This document shows positions 41,183 to 49,961 of a stretch of 64,000 bases of DNA, in pieces. The DNA is from DAOUJI01 sp965237875. Its GTDB lineage: Bacteria > Chloroflexota > Dehalococcoidia > Lucifugimonadales > JAGWBF01. The notes below the pieces were generated by a model. The model made no database searches. It was not told the DNA's origin and saw nothing but the letters and a program-made list of their open reading frames with translations. The stretch's first letter is position 1, and each line of letters starts with the position of its first letter. The stretch covers positions 1,178,001 to 1,242,000 of the forward strand of contig CBDEGP010000002.1 in NCBI GenBank assembly GCA_965237875.1, read 5' to 3'. Made by a program: the position numbers and the translations under genes.

Positions 41183-42429
41183 GCGGAAACGGAGCGGACA
41201 TGCCCCTTGCGGGGGTCAGGGTGCTGGACTTCGGCTGGAGGGCCGTCGCCCCCATCTCCGTCCGGACGCTGGCCTGGGCCGGGGCGGAGGTCATACGAAT
41301 AGAGTCCACGACCCGCCATGACGGGGCCCGCCAGATGGACCCCGTCCCGCCGGAAGGGCGATCCAGCTTCAACATGAGCGCCTGGTTCAACAACTACAAC
41401 TCCAACAAGCTCTCCATCTCGTTGAACCTCCGCCACCCCAAAGGCAAGGACTTGGCTCTGCGTCTTGTGCCCGACTCGGACGTGGTGGTTGAGAACTTCA
41501 GCGCGGGGACCATGGACCGCATGGGTCTGGGCTATGAGGTGATGAAGAGTCTGAGGGACGACATCATCATGTGCAGCCATTCGCTGGCTGGGCTGACGGG
41601 CCGCTGGAAGAACGTCAAGGGGCACGGGCCAATGGCGGCGGCTATGGCCGGGCTGCATTACCTGGCGGGATACGAACACTCAGACCCCATCTCGCCGGGC
41701 CACGCATTCACCGACTACGCCGTGAACCCTCACATGTCCTCCTTCGCTCTGATGGCCGCCCTGCACCACCGGGAGAAGACCGGCAAGGGCCAGTACATAG
41801 ACCTTTCCCAGTACGAGTCCATCATATCCACCACGGGAACGGCTGTCCTTGAGTACTCCACGCTGGGGCGGGTCCAGCCCAGGATGGGCAACCGCTCCTA
41901 TCATGCCGCTCCCCAAGGCGTATATCCCTGCGCGTCCATCTTCCTGGACGACAGAAACGAAGACCGTTGGTGCGTCATATCGGTTTCGGGAGACGAGGAG
42001 TGGCGCGGCCTGTGCGGGGTCATGGGCCGCCCGGAGTTGGCGTCGGACGAGAGGTACGCCACCTTCGAGTCCCGGAAGACCAACGAGGACGAGCTTGACG
42101 TTGTCATCTCGTCCTGGACGTCCGACAAACAGGCGGAGCAGGTGTTCAAGGCCCTCCAGGAAGCCGGGGTCCCGGCGGGGGTCGTGCAGAACGGAAGGGA
42201 CCTCATGGAGGACCCGCAGCTGGCCGCCCGAGGCCACTACCGTAAGGTTGTCCACGCGGAGGCGGGCGAGACGACATACGACGGCCCCCCCTACGTCATG
42301 TCGGGGGTGGACTTCGAGATAAGGCCCGCGCCCCTGTTGGGCGAGCACAACGACTACGTGCTCAAGACGCTGTTGAACCTGTCCGAGGACGAAATAAACG
42401 AGGGATACGTGGAGGGGTTCATAGCCTAG
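41179..42429 (+). CDS. CaiB/BaiF-family CoA-transferase, second of tandem pair
   Basis: A 416-residue protein from the ATG at 41179 (MSGNGADMPLAGVRVLDFGW), which overlaps the previous stop as ATGA. Family motifs: TLAWAGAEVIRIES, NLRHPKGKDLALRLVPDSD, VVVENFSAGTMDRMGLGYE and TGKGQYIDLSQYES, where Glu occupies the place of the catalytic acid. The C-terminal PAPLLGEHNDYVLKTLL is standard. Together with its neighbour and the ThDP enzyme downstream it suggests activation and cleavage of a CoA-linked acid. Confidence 0.87.
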   Translation: MSGNGADMPLAGVRVLDFGWRAVAPISVRTLAWAGAEVIRIESTTRHDGARQMDPVPPEGRSSFNMSAWFNNYNSNKLSISLNLRHPKGKDLALRLVPDSDVVVENFSAGTMDRMGLGYEVMKSLRDDIIMCSHSLAGLTGRWKNVKGHGPMAAAMAGLHYLAGYEHSDPISPGHAFTDYAVNPHMSSFALMAALHHREKTGKGQYIDLSQYESIISTTGTAVLEYSTLGRVQPRMGNRSYHAAPQGVYPCASIFLDDRNEDRWCVISVSGDEEWRGLCGVMGRPELASDERYATFESRKTNEDELDVVISSWTSDKQAEQVFKALQEAGVPAGVVQNGRDLMEDPQLAARGHYRKVVHAEAGETTYDGPPYVMSGVDFEIRPAPLLGEHNDYVLKTLLNLSEDEINEGYVEGFIA

Positions 42430-42537
42430 GCGCCCCGCCCCGTATCGGCCTTCCCTCCGTGGAAGGAAACGGCCCAAGCCCCATTTAGGGGCGGGTCTTG
42501 TCAAGGATTTCTGTAAGGCATCAGAAGAGGAGGAGTC

Positions 42538-44205
42538 ATGGCGCAGCTAAAGGGCGGAGAGATTCTCATCAAGCAGTTGAAGAACGAGGGTGTGGATACG
42601 GTCTTCAACCTGCCCGGAGACCCTATGGGCACAATCAATGGGGCGGCCAAGAACGAAGGGCTGTCCATATATTCCTTCCGCCACGAGCAGGCGACTGCCA
42701 TGGCGGCCCAGGCCTACAACTACGTCACCAAGAAGCCGGGCGTCGCTCTGGTCCCCAGCGGCCCGGGCATGACCAACGCCATCACGGGCCTTGCCACGGC
42801 GTGGGCCAACTGCTGGCCCATGCTTCTGATAGGCGGGGCCGTCGAGTCCAGCCGCAAGCACAGGGGAGACTTCCAGGAGACGCCCCAGATGGAAACGGCG
42901 TCGCCCGTCTGCAAGTGGTCAGTGGCGATTGACGACCCGCGGCAGGTCCCTTACTACGTGAACGCAGCCATCCGCAAGATGATGAACGGCCGCCCCGGCC
43001 CGGTGTACCTGGACATCCCGTCCAGCGTCATCGACGGAATGGCCGACGAAGAGGACTTCCGTTACTTCCCGGCCAACCCGCCGCCTGCAGCTCCGCTAGC
43101 CGACCCGCAGCAGGTGAAGAAGGCAGTGGAGCTTCTGTCCAAGGCCGAGCGGCCCCTATTGCTGTTGGGCAAGGGCCTGGCTTGGGCCGACGCCTCGGAA
43201 GAGGTGCGCCAGTTCGTAGACCGGCTGCAGATACCCTTCATACCGTCGCCTATGGGGAAGGGAGTCGTGTCTGACGACCACCCGCTGAACGCCTCCGGGG
43301 CGCGCACTCACGCCCTCCAGAATGCGGACGTGGTGCTGCTGGCCGGGGCCAGGTTCAACTGGATGTTCCACTTCGGAGTGGCTCCCCGGTTCTCGCCGGA
43401 CGTAAAGGTGGTCCAACTGGACATCGACGCTGAGGAGATCGGGAACGGCGCTCCTGCGGAAGTGGGCCTGGTTGGAGACGGCAAGGCCGTGTTCACGCAG
43501 CTTCTTGAGGAATTGGGGAACGTGAACAGGTCCATCGAAACCCCCTGGCTCCAGGCCCTGGAAAGCCAGCGTCTGAAGAACGCAGAGGCCATCGAACCCA
43601 TGATAAACGCCGAGGACGCCCCGGTGAACATGTACCGCATGTACCGGGACATCATGGAAACCCTGGACAGGGACGCAACGGTCACAGTGGACGGCGAAAA
43701 CACCATGGCGGTCTCCAGGGTCATGGTTCCCAGCTACTACCCGCGCCACAGGCTGGACGCCGGCACCAGCGGCTGCATGGGTGTGGCTGTGCCCTACGCA
43801 ATCGGAGCGCAAATCGCCAGGCCCGGCAAGCAGGTGGTGTCCTTCAACGGGGACTACGCCTTCGGCTGGAACGGTTTCGAGGTGGAGACGGCCCTCCGCT
43901 ATGACCTGCCCATAACCTTCGTGGTTGCCAACAACGTCTCCGTCGGCGGCTCCGAAAAAATCAACCTCGGCGACCGGGGTGACGGCGAGACCCAGCCCGA
44001 CGGGGTCAGGTACGACCGTGTGATGGAGGCTTTCGGCGGCCACGGCGAACACGTGGAGACGCCTGACCAGTTGAGGCCCGCCATGGAAAGGGCCCTGGCT
44101 ACAGGCAAGCCCTCCCTCCTGAACGTGGTCATAGACAAGTACGCACGCCGCAAGCAGCAGAGCCACGACTGGATGAGCAGCCGCGCCACCCGCATGAACT
44201 ACTAG
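42538..44205 (+). CDS. ThDP-dependent lyase, oxalyl-CoA decarboxylase / 2-hydroxyacyl-CoA lyase-like
   Basis: A 555-residue three-domain ThDP enzyme with a strong AGGAGGAG. The N-terminal YSFRHEQATAMAAQAY holds the catalytic Glu; SGPGMTNAITGLATAWANCW, PMLLIGGAVESS and GDFQETPQMETA resemble oxalyl-CoA decarboxylase and 2-hydroxyacyl-CoA lyase more than acetolactate synthase. The C-terminal cofactor motif is GDYAFGWNGFEVETAL with NN. The two upstream CoA-transferases fit a route in which an acid is first loaded on CoA. The true substrate (oxalate or another 2-hydroxy/2-oxo acid) is not decided. Confidence 0.8.
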   Translation: MAQLKGGEILIKQLKNEGVDTVFNLPGDPMGTINGAAKNEGLSIYSFRHEQATAMAAQAYNYVTKKPGVALVPSGPGMTNAITGLATAWANCWPMLLIGGAVESSRKHRGDFQETPQMETASPVCKWSVAIDDPRQVPYYVNAAIRKMMNGRPGPVYLDIPSSVIDGMADEEDFRYFPANPPPAAPLADPQQVKKAVELLSKAERPLLLLGKGLAWADASEEVRQFVDRLQIPFIPSPMGKGVVSDDHPLNASGARTHALQNADVVLLAGARFNWMFHFGVAPRFSPDVKVVQLDIDAEEIGNGAPAEVGLVGDGKAVFTQLLEELGNVNRSIETPWLQALESQRLKNAEAIEPMINAEDAPVNMYRMYRDIMETLDRDATVTVDGENTMAVSRVMVPSYYPRHRLDAGTSGCMGVAVPYAIGAQIARPGKQVVSFNGDYAFGWNGFEVETALRYDLPITFVVANNVSVGGSEKINLGDRGDGETQPDGVRYDRVMEAFGGHGEHVETPDQLRPAMERALATGKPSLLNVVIDKYARRKQQSHDWMSSRATRMNY

Positions 44206-44237
44206 CCCGGCTGGAGCGGCGGAACAAGGAGGGCGAC

Positions 44238-44987
44238 ATGGGCAGGCTGGACGGAAAAGTGGCTTTGATTACAGGCGCCGCCCGGGGCCAGGGGGCGGAG
44301 GAAGCTCGGCTTCTCAGCCGCGAGGGCGCAAAGGTCGTGTTCGGGGACATTCTCGACGAGGAGGGCCAGAAGGTCGAGGCGGAGATTGCCGAGGCGGGCG
44401 GCGACGCTCTCTACGTCCACCTGGACGTCACCTCCGAGTCCAGCTGGCAGGCGGCTGTCCAGACGGCCGTCGACAAGTACGGCAAGCTGGACGTCCTGGT
44501 GAACAACGCAGGCATCATCATCCAGAAGAGCATCGAGGAGACGACGGAGGAGGACTGGGACCGCACCCTGGACATCAACCTCAAAGGAGTGTTCCTGGGC
44601 GTGAAGACGTCCATACCGGCCATGCGTCAGGCCGGAGGCGGCTCCATTATAAACATCTCCTCCAATGTTGGCCTGGTTGGCTCATCCAGGGCGTCGGGCT
44701 CCTACATCGCCTCCAAGGGAGGAGTCCGCCTGTTCACCAAAGCCGCGGCCATCCAACACGCCAAGGACGGCATCCGCTGCAACTCCATCCACCCGGGGGC
44801 CATCGACACGGACATGTATAGGCAAAGCGGAGTCACCAGAGACCCTGACTATATGGGCCGCATACCCCTGGGCCGCATCGGTGACACCATCGACATCGCC
44901 AACGCCGTGCTCTTCCTGGCCTCCGACGAGTCCTCGTACATGACGGGGTCCGAGATGGTCATTGACGGAGGCGTGACGGCCCAATGA
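44238..44987 (+). CDS. Short-chain dehydrogenase/reductase
   Basis: A 249-residue classical SDR with every motif in place: cofactor VALITGAARGQGAEEARLL, NNAGIIIQ, catalytic Ser in IINISSNVGLVG, and Tyr-x-x-x-Lys in GSYIASKGGVRLF. The C-terminus GSEMVIDGGVTAQ is typical. Asp after the second strand (VVFGDILDEE) suggests preference for NAD. Substrate is unknown; by position it is part of the CoA-transferase/lyase cluster. Confidence 0.9.
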   Translation: MGRLDGKVALITGAARGQGAEEARLLSREGAKVVFGDILDEEGQKVEAEIAEAGGDALYVHLDVTSESSWQAAVQTAVDKYGKLDVLVNNAGIIIQKSIEETTEEDWDRTLDINLKGVFLGVKTSIPAMRQAGGGSIINISSNVGLVGSSRASGSYIASKGGVRLFTKAAAIQHAKDGIRCNSIHPGAIDTDMYRQSGVTRDPDYMGRIPLGRIGDTIDIANAVLFLASDESSYMTGSEMVIDGGVTAQ

Positions 44988-45032
44988 CCCCGACGGGCCG
45001 TCAGACCGAACAGCCCCCTTAAGGAGGACCCC

Positions 45033-45386
45033 ATGAAATCCGTTCCCTGGGACGACGTGCCGGTGGACAGGCTCAAGCAGGGGATACGACGCCGAATCGT
45101 AACGGGAGAGCAGGTCATGCTGGGCAGGCTGACATTCCCCAAAGGCTCCACCGTGCCAGCCCACACCCACCCCAACGAACAGATAACCTATGTCTTGACC
45201 GGGTCCCTCAAGTTCGTCATCGACGGCGCCGACGTCATCGTCAGGGCCGGAGAGACCCTCCACATACCGGCCAACGTGGAGCACGCCGCCGAAGCCCTCG
45301 AAGACACCGACGAAATCGACGCCTTCAGCCCCATCCGCACAGACTGGCTCGACGGCTCCGACGCCTACCTGCGAGAGGAAGAGTAG
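45033..45386 (+). CDS. Cupin-domain protein
   Basis: A 117-residue single-cupin protein. Motif 1 is VPAHTHPNEQITYVLTGSLK (His, His, Glu-type metal ligands), motif 2 is RAGETLHIPANVEHAAEALE (Pro and His). The fold binds a metal and can be an isomerase, dioxygenase or sugar-binding module; nothing shows which. AAGGAGG lies seven bases before the start. It sits in the catabolic cluster after the SDR. Confidence 0.87.
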   Translation: MKSVPWDDVPVDRLKQGIRRRIVTGEQVMLGRLTFPKGSTVPAHTHPNEQITYVLTGSLKFVIDGADVIVRAGETLHIPANVEHAAEALEDTDEIDAFSPIRTDWLDGSDAYLREEE

Positions 45387-45471
45387 GGACTCCTACAGCC
45401 CATCTCCCAGCGTTGACACCGGCGCCGCTTGGCGATAACCTGAGCGCAAGTCCCAAATCCAGGAGACTCCA

Positions 45472-46047
45472 ATGCCCGACATCCCCGTCAGCGACACCAG
45501 TGTTTACCAGGCCGTCTACAACCGAAGGATGGCCTGGAAATACAAAGATGAACCGGTCCCAAGAGAGACCATCCAGCGAATGTTGGACGCCGCCGTCTGG
45601 GCGCCCAACCACCGCCTGACCGAGCCCTGGCGCTTCTTCGTCATGGACAAAGACAGCCAGACCCGCCGGAAAGTCGCCGAGATAACCCACGAGTTCTCGC
45701 TGGGCCGCGGCGACACACCCCAGAGGGCGGCCATAGTCACGTCCAAGGTCACGGACCCCGCCTGTCTGGTGTTCGCCTACTCCGTTCCGGGCCGCCACGA
45801 CGAGGAGACACAGGAAAACTACGCCTCCACCGTCTGTGCCTGCTACATCATGTCGCTGGTGGGACAGGCTGAAGGACTCACCGTGACATGGGAAACGGGG
45901 GGTCCCACCCGTCCGGACAAACTGGCCGAGACTCTGGGAGCGGACCCGGGCTGGAAGCTGGTTTCGTTGCTCTGCATCGGAGCGCCTGACGAGTCCGCGG
46001 GGTCGAACCGCACCCCGGCAAGCGAGTTCACCAGCTGGCTGGACTAG
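45472..46047 (+). CDS. Nitroreductase-family FMN oxidoreductase
   Basis: A 191-residue protein with the nitroreductase fold: VYQAVYNRRMAWKYKDEPVP, MLDAAVWAPNHRLTEPWRFF (FMN phosphate contacts), CACYIMSLVGQAEGLTVTWE and the C-terminal LVSLLCIGAPDE. These enzymes use NAD(P)H and FMN to reduce nitro groups, flavins or enones, and some act in dehalogenation or B12 lower-ligand synthesis. The physiological substrate is unknown. Confidence 0.87.
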   Translation: MPDIPVSDTSVYQAVYNRRMAWKYKDEPVPRETIQRMLDAAVWAPNHRLTEPWRFFVMDKDSQTRRKVAEITHEFSLGRGDTPQRAAIVTSKVTDPACLVFAYSVPGRHDEETQENYASTVCACYIMSLVGQAEGLTVTWETGGPTRPDKLAETLGADPGWKLVSLLCIGAPDESAGSNRTPASEFTSWLD

Positions 46048-46124
46048 CCGAGCAGGGCATTGGGAGTAATCGGCTGGTTTTCAAGAATTCACCCGTCAAG
46101 CCATTCGGAAAGGAACACGAGACC

Positions 46125-47174
46125 ATGACCAAGATCGCAATCGTAGGACCCGGCGCCGCCGGAAGCTACATAGGAGCGTTCCTGACTCGCGCAGGGCACG
46201 ACGTCACTCTCTTTGACCAGTGGCCGGAGCACGTGGAGGCCATGCGCTCCCAGGGGCTGCGGGCCAGCGGGAGCCAGGGAGATTTCGTGGTCCCGGTGAA
46301 GGCCATGCACCTCCACGGCCTCCAGAGCGTCGACGAGCAGTTCGACATCGTTTTCCTGTCCGTCAAGTCCTACGACACCGAGTGGGCCACCCACTTCATC
46401 AAACCTTATGTAAAGCCAACGGGGTTCATCGTCTCAGCGCAAAACTGCATGAACGACGAGCTTATCGGCTCCATCGTGGGGTACAACCGTGAAGTTCCCC
46501 TGGTCATGTCCAGCATCGAAGTCGCCCTCTGGGAGCCGGGCCACGTCACCCGCGGCGGAGAGCCCGGGCGGGACCGGGGCTACGACGTTTTCAGGTCCGG
46601 CGAGACCAACGGGACTGTGTCCAAGAGGATAGAGGACCTAATCGACATGATGGGGGTCATAGACAGTTCCAAGACCACCACCAACATCTGGGGAGAGCGT
46701 TGGTGCAAGCTGGCCACCAACTGCATGGGCAACCCCATAGGGGGCATTTCGGGCCTAGGTTCAGTGGGTCAGCGGGACAACCCCAACGCCCGGAAGCTGG
46801 CCATCAACCTGGCCAAGGAGACCGTACAGGTGGGGAGCGCTCTTGGGTTCAACGTCGAACCCGTGCGGGGCATAGACGCCGAGACCTGGAATCGGGCCGA
46901 TGACGGCGAGGTGTTCGAGGAAATCGACGCCAAAATGCTGGGCCGCAAAGCCGACGTGGACTGGCGCTCATCCATGGTCCAGGATGTGTACAAGGGCCGC
47001 CGCTCTGAGATAGATTATATGAACGGTTACGTGGTGCGAAAGGGCAGGGAGGCGAATGTCCCCACCCCCGCCAGCGCAGCCGTAGTCGAAGCCATGCACA
47101 GGATAGATTCAGGGGCCGTGGCGCAGGACCCCGCCAACATCGACAAAGTTCTGGGAGACGCCGGGCTTCTGTAA
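46125..47174 (+). CDS. Ketopantoate reductase-like (ApbA/PanE) dehydrogenase
   Basis: A 349-residue protein. The NADP-binding motif is KIAIVGPGAAGSYIGAFLTR, followed by FDIVFLSVKSYDTEWATHFI and the catalytic Lys region RWCKLATNCMGNPIGG. The C-terminal SSMVQDVYKGRRSEIDYMNG and ANVPTPASAAVVEAM are the ApbA/PanE C-domain signature. It is longer than PanE proper (about 300), and the context is catabolic, so it may act on another 2-oxo acid. Ribosome-binding site GGAAAGGAA is moderate. Confidence 0.85.
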   Translation: MTKIAIVGPGAAGSYIGAFLTRAGHDVTLFDQWPEHVEAMRSQGLRASGSQGDFVVPVKAMHLHGLQSVDEQFDIVFLSVKSYDTEWATHFIKPYVKPTGFIVSAQNCMNDELIGSIVGYNREVPLVMSSIEVALWEPGHVTRGGEPGRDRGYDVFRSGETNGTVSKRIEDLIDMMGVIDSSKTTTNIWGERWCKLATNCMGNPIGGISGLGSVGQRDNPNARKLAINLAKETVQVGSALGFNVEPVRGIDAETWNRADDGEVFEEIDAKMLGRKADVDWRSSMVQDVYKGRRSEIDYMNGYVVRKGREANVPTPASAAVVEAMHRIDSGAVAQDPANIDKVLGDAGLL

Positions 47175-47194
47175 AACGGGCCGGGGAGGGTCTT

Positions 47195-47698
47195 ATGCGT
47201 ATAAAGGTGGAACCCAAGGACTTCTTCATGTATTCGGTTTTCCTGGCCTTTGACAAGGAATCTCCCGAATGGGAGGACGCCGCCGTCCACAAGTACCTTG
47301 AGGACAACGAGTTGTTCCCCAAGGCCCTCTTCAACGACAAGATCGACGGCGTCGAGCATGAGGTCATGTACTTCGGCGGGTGTTACATCGGACGCCATCT
47401 CAACGTCGTCGAGGGAATCCAGCGGGATGCGGTGCGCCAGGAAATGCTGGGTGAGAAGATAGCCGGGGCCGTCAGGAACGGCGCCGACCCCGATGTCCGT
47501 CGGCTGGCTGAGGGGATCCCTGAGCCGGAGCTGGTGGAGATCATGAACGAGATGGTCAACGGCTACAACGACGATTCCTCGTTCATCGCCAACGACGAAG
47601 GGTTTTTGATGGTGAACGTCGAGCCCGAGGACATCGCCAAGAAGTTCGTGGAACTGGCCGGCTCCCGGCCTCAGGTAGCCTCGCACGACATCACGTGA
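47195..47698 (+). CDS. Protein of unknown function, end of catabolic cluster
   Basis: A 167-residue protein starting MRIKVEPKDFFMYSVFLAFD. It is acidic, soluble and without recognised domain. EHEVMYFGGCYIGRHLNVVE and PEPELVEIMNEMVNGYNDDS are the most structured-looking parts. It starts 21 bases after the ketopantoate reductase-like gene with GGGGAGGG in front, so it is probably the last gene of that operon. Codon pattern agrees with neighbours. Confidence 0.65.
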   Translation: MRIKVEPKDFFMYSVFLAFDKESPEWEDAAVHKYLEDNELFPKALFNDKIDGVEHEVMYFGGCYIGRHLNVVEGIQRDAVRQEMLGEKIAGAVRNGADPDVRRLAEGIPEPELVEIMNEMVNGYNDDSSFIANDEGFLMVNVEPEDIAKKFVELAGSRPQVASHDIT

Positions 47699-47711
47699 GG
47701 GCGTCCCAACG

Positions 47712-47807
47712 TCAGACTGGCGCCCCGTAGCGGCACGTAATCAGCCACAACAGGAACAGTATGGCAAGGATTACGCCCCCCATCAGGCATCCCCACCTGG
47801 CCTCCAC
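47712..47807 (-). CDS. Possible 31-residue single-helix membrane protein
   Basis: A short ORF with a GTG at 47807 encodes MEARWGCLMGGVILAILFLL followed by WLITCRYGAPV: one hydrophobic helix between charged ends. It lies 40 bases after the CocE-type hydrolase gene on the same strand. The ribosome-binding site is weak (AGGTAGG). It may be a genuine small protein or chance; the strongly hydrophobic, uninterrupted helix is the only support. Confidence 0.3.
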   Translation of the reverse strand: MEARWGCLMGGVILAILFLLWLITCRYGAPV

Positions 47808-47846
47808 GCGCAGCCTACCTGACCACAGACAACGAGGTCCGGCGCA

Positions 47847-49607
47847 TTAGGCTTCGGCTATGACGGGAAGTGTGATGCGGGAGGGATGGGCCGCGTCATG
47901 CAGTATAGTCTGGACCGCCGGCCTCAATTCCGTCTCTTCCGACGGCTCCCGGCCGGTGTTGGGGTTGCGGTCGAACCGCGGGAAGTTGCTGCTGGACACT
48001 TCCAGCCTGATGCTGTGGCCCCTTTTGAAAACGTTGCTGGTGGCCACCAGGTCGATGGTGTACTCATACACCCGGCCCGGCTCCAGCAACTTAGCTTCCG
48101 CCAGGGACTCCCTGTACCGCGCTCTTATGATTCCGTCCGTGAGGCTCCGGGTGCATCCACACTCGCAGACATCCACCAGCTTGGCCGTAAAGTCGGTGTC
48201 CGGCCCCGACGTTGCCGCAAACAGCGTTACGCTGATAGGGCCTGTAACCTCCAGGTCCCTGTCCATGGGCCGCGACGTATAGACCAGCACGTCCTGGCGG
48301 GTTTCCACCTCACGCTGGTCGAAGGCCCCGCCGGGGACCCATTGGGAGCTGCAGCAAAGACCGCCTCCTTTGGTTGGAACCGGAAAGCGGGGATCATATA
48401 GAAACACGTCCGGCGGCTCATCGCCCGGTCCTTCAAAAGAGAGGGAGCCGTCGCCGTTCAACGTATTGGCCTTGCCGCCGCTGTGAAGATAACAGTCGGT
48501 GTATTGAGTCCGCGCCAGGGGCCACTCGTGTTCCTCCCGCCACACATTCTCTCCCATGACGAATATACGGGCCGGCGGCTCGTTCAACATGCCCGTGTCT
48601 ATGCCTTTGAGCCAGTGGTCGTACCAGCGAAGGTGTATTCCCGGCAGGTCTATAGCGGCCTCGTCCGCCCTTACGCCGAAATAGCTGTCCCCTGATATGC
48701 CCGGCCCCAGCGATGCGCCGTGGTGCCACGGACCCACTATCAAGCGGCTGCTCCTGGCCGCGTCATTGGGTCCCTTGGACCTCATGCCTGAGAAGTTGCG
48801 CAGGGTCCCCTTCAGGAAGATATCGTGCCAGCCCCCTGAGTTGAGGGACGGGACCTGTATCCTGTCGTGGAAGTCCTCAATCTTCCAGGGCGCCCAGTAG
48901 TCGTCCGCTTTGGGGTGGGCTATCCAGTCGTAGAAATAGGGCGCCAGTCCCTTGATATGCGGGTAGTCCCTGGTCGGAGTAAACAGGAAATTCTGGTCCA
49001 TCCGGTCCGACTCGTCCATCAGCCTGGACGCAGTTCCCTCGGGCACGTTGCTGCTCCGGGAGATGGCGTTCAGATTGGCGGTCACCAGCCTGTCCATCCC
49101 CCAGGACACGGCAAAGCCCCAGGCCAGGGCGCCTCCCTGGTAGGTCCAGCCCTCATGGTAGTCGGAAGACGTGATGCCGGGAGCTACGCAGGCCAGAGAC
49201 GGGGGATTCGTGACAGCCGCCAGCCATTGGGTTGCCCCCACGTATGAGCGGCCGTACATCCCCACCTTTCCGGAGCTCCAGGGCTGGGCGGCAAACGCCT
49301 CTACGGAGTCATAGCCGTCCTCCAGCTCCTGCCGGAAGGTGTAGAACTCCCCCTCCGAGCTGAAGCGGCCTCTGACATCCTGGATGACCACGGCATACCC
49401 GTGGGAGGCGGCCCGGACTGCGTCCATCATGCCTGTGCGGGCCTGGGCGACGGCCTTGTTGTAGGGTGTGCGCTGCAACAGCACGGGAACTTTTTCCGGC
49501 GTGTCGGGCCGGTATACGTCGGCGTACAGGGTTGTGCCGTCACGCATCTTTACCGTAACGTCGAGCTCGATTTTGAGAGAGCCGCTGGCGCCCATGAAGC
49601 CTGGCAT
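47847..49607 (-). CDS. CocE/NonD-family alpha/beta hydrolase (X-Pro dipeptidyl-peptidase type)
   Basis: A 586-residue protein from the ATG at 49607, chosen because AGGAGG lies eight bases upstream; the frame extends 26 residues further without family resemblance. N-terminal part: VTVKMRDGTTLYADVYRPDT; nucleophile region GKVGMYGRSYVGATQWLAAV (Gly-x-Ser-Tyr-x-Gly); C-terminal jelly-roll (VTGPISVTLFAATSGPDTDF, GHSIRLEVSSSNFPRFDRNP). The family includes cocaine esterase, glutaryl-7-ACA acylase and X-Pro peptidases; substrate unknown. No signal peptide, so cytosolic. Confidence 0.88.
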   Translation of the reverse strand: MPGFMGASGSLKIELDVTVKMRDGTTLYADVYRPDTPEKVPVLLQRTPYNKAVAQARTGMMDAVRAASHGYAVVIQDVRGRFSSEGEFYTFRQELEDGYDSVEAFAAQPWSSGKVGMYGRSYVGATQWLAAVTNPPSLACVAPGITSSDYHEGWTYQGGALAWGFAVSWGMDRLVTANLNAISRSSNVPEGTASRLMDESDRMDQNFLFTPTRDYPHIKGLAPYFYDWIAHPKADDYWAPWKIEDFHDRIQVPSLNSGGWHDIFLKGTLRNFSGMRSKGPNDAARSSRLIVGPWHHGASLGPGISGDSYFGVRADEAAIDLPGIHLRWYDHWLKGIDTGMLNEPPARIFVMGENVWREEHEWPLARTQYTDCYLHSGGKANTLNGDGSLSFEGPGDEPPDVFLYDPRFPVPTKGGGLCCSSQWVPGGAFDQREVETRQDVLVYTSRPMDRDLEVTGPISVTLFAATSGPDTDFTAKLVDVCECGCTRSLTDGIIRARYRESLAEAKLLEPGRVYEYTIDLVATSNVFKRGHSIRLEVSSSNFPRFDRNPNTGREPSEETELRPAVQTILHDAAHPSRITLPVIAEA

Positions 49608-49713
49608 AGGACTGCCTCCTGCCTTGCCGAGTTGCCGCGGCCAGGATAGGCCAGCAATATAATAGCCCGTGGGCACACGCCGCACAAGGCGGCTTTACCG
49701 ACAGCCCGATACG

Positions 49714-49743
49714 TTGACAGACGTTCCTGTACGACCCTACTAT
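49714..49743 (+). promoter_or_regulatory. Promoter of tRNA-Arg(TCT)
   Basis: A perfect TTGACA (49714-49719), an 18-base spacer, and TACTAT (49738-49743), with TATAAA overlapping three bases later. Start would fall about seven bases ahead of the tRNA. Confidence 0.65.
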
Positions 49744-49756
49744 AAAGTTGCACCGA

Positions 49757-49833
49757 GTCCCAGTAGCTCAGTTGGACAGAGCGGGCGCCTTCTAAGTGCT
49801 AGGTCGCGGGTTCGAATCCTGCCTGGGACGCCA
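49757..49833 (+). tRNA. tRNA-Arg(TCT)
   Basis: Acceptor GTCCCAG pairs with CTGGGAC, discriminator G, encoded CCA (49831-49833). The anticodon stem GGCGC/GTGCT has two G-T pairs; the loop CTTCTAA gives anticodon TCT at 49791-49793. The T arm GCGGG-TTCGAAT-CCTGC is regular. Confidence 0.93.
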
Positions 49834-49961
49834 TTCCTTTTCTCTGATTCAGTCCGTCAGCAATTCCCCCATGCCCCGCGTCGCCCGTCGGACGCATATT
49901 GGGGACTCCTAGGGCGGTCCGGGTTGTCGCTGGCATATTAGACTGGCAGTGGAGGCGGGCT

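Noticed and set aside
42430..42537. Strong terminator between the CoA-transferase and lyase genes
   Set aside because: Several GC-rich partial inverted repeats are present, but no stem is followed by a T run, so an operon break is not supported.
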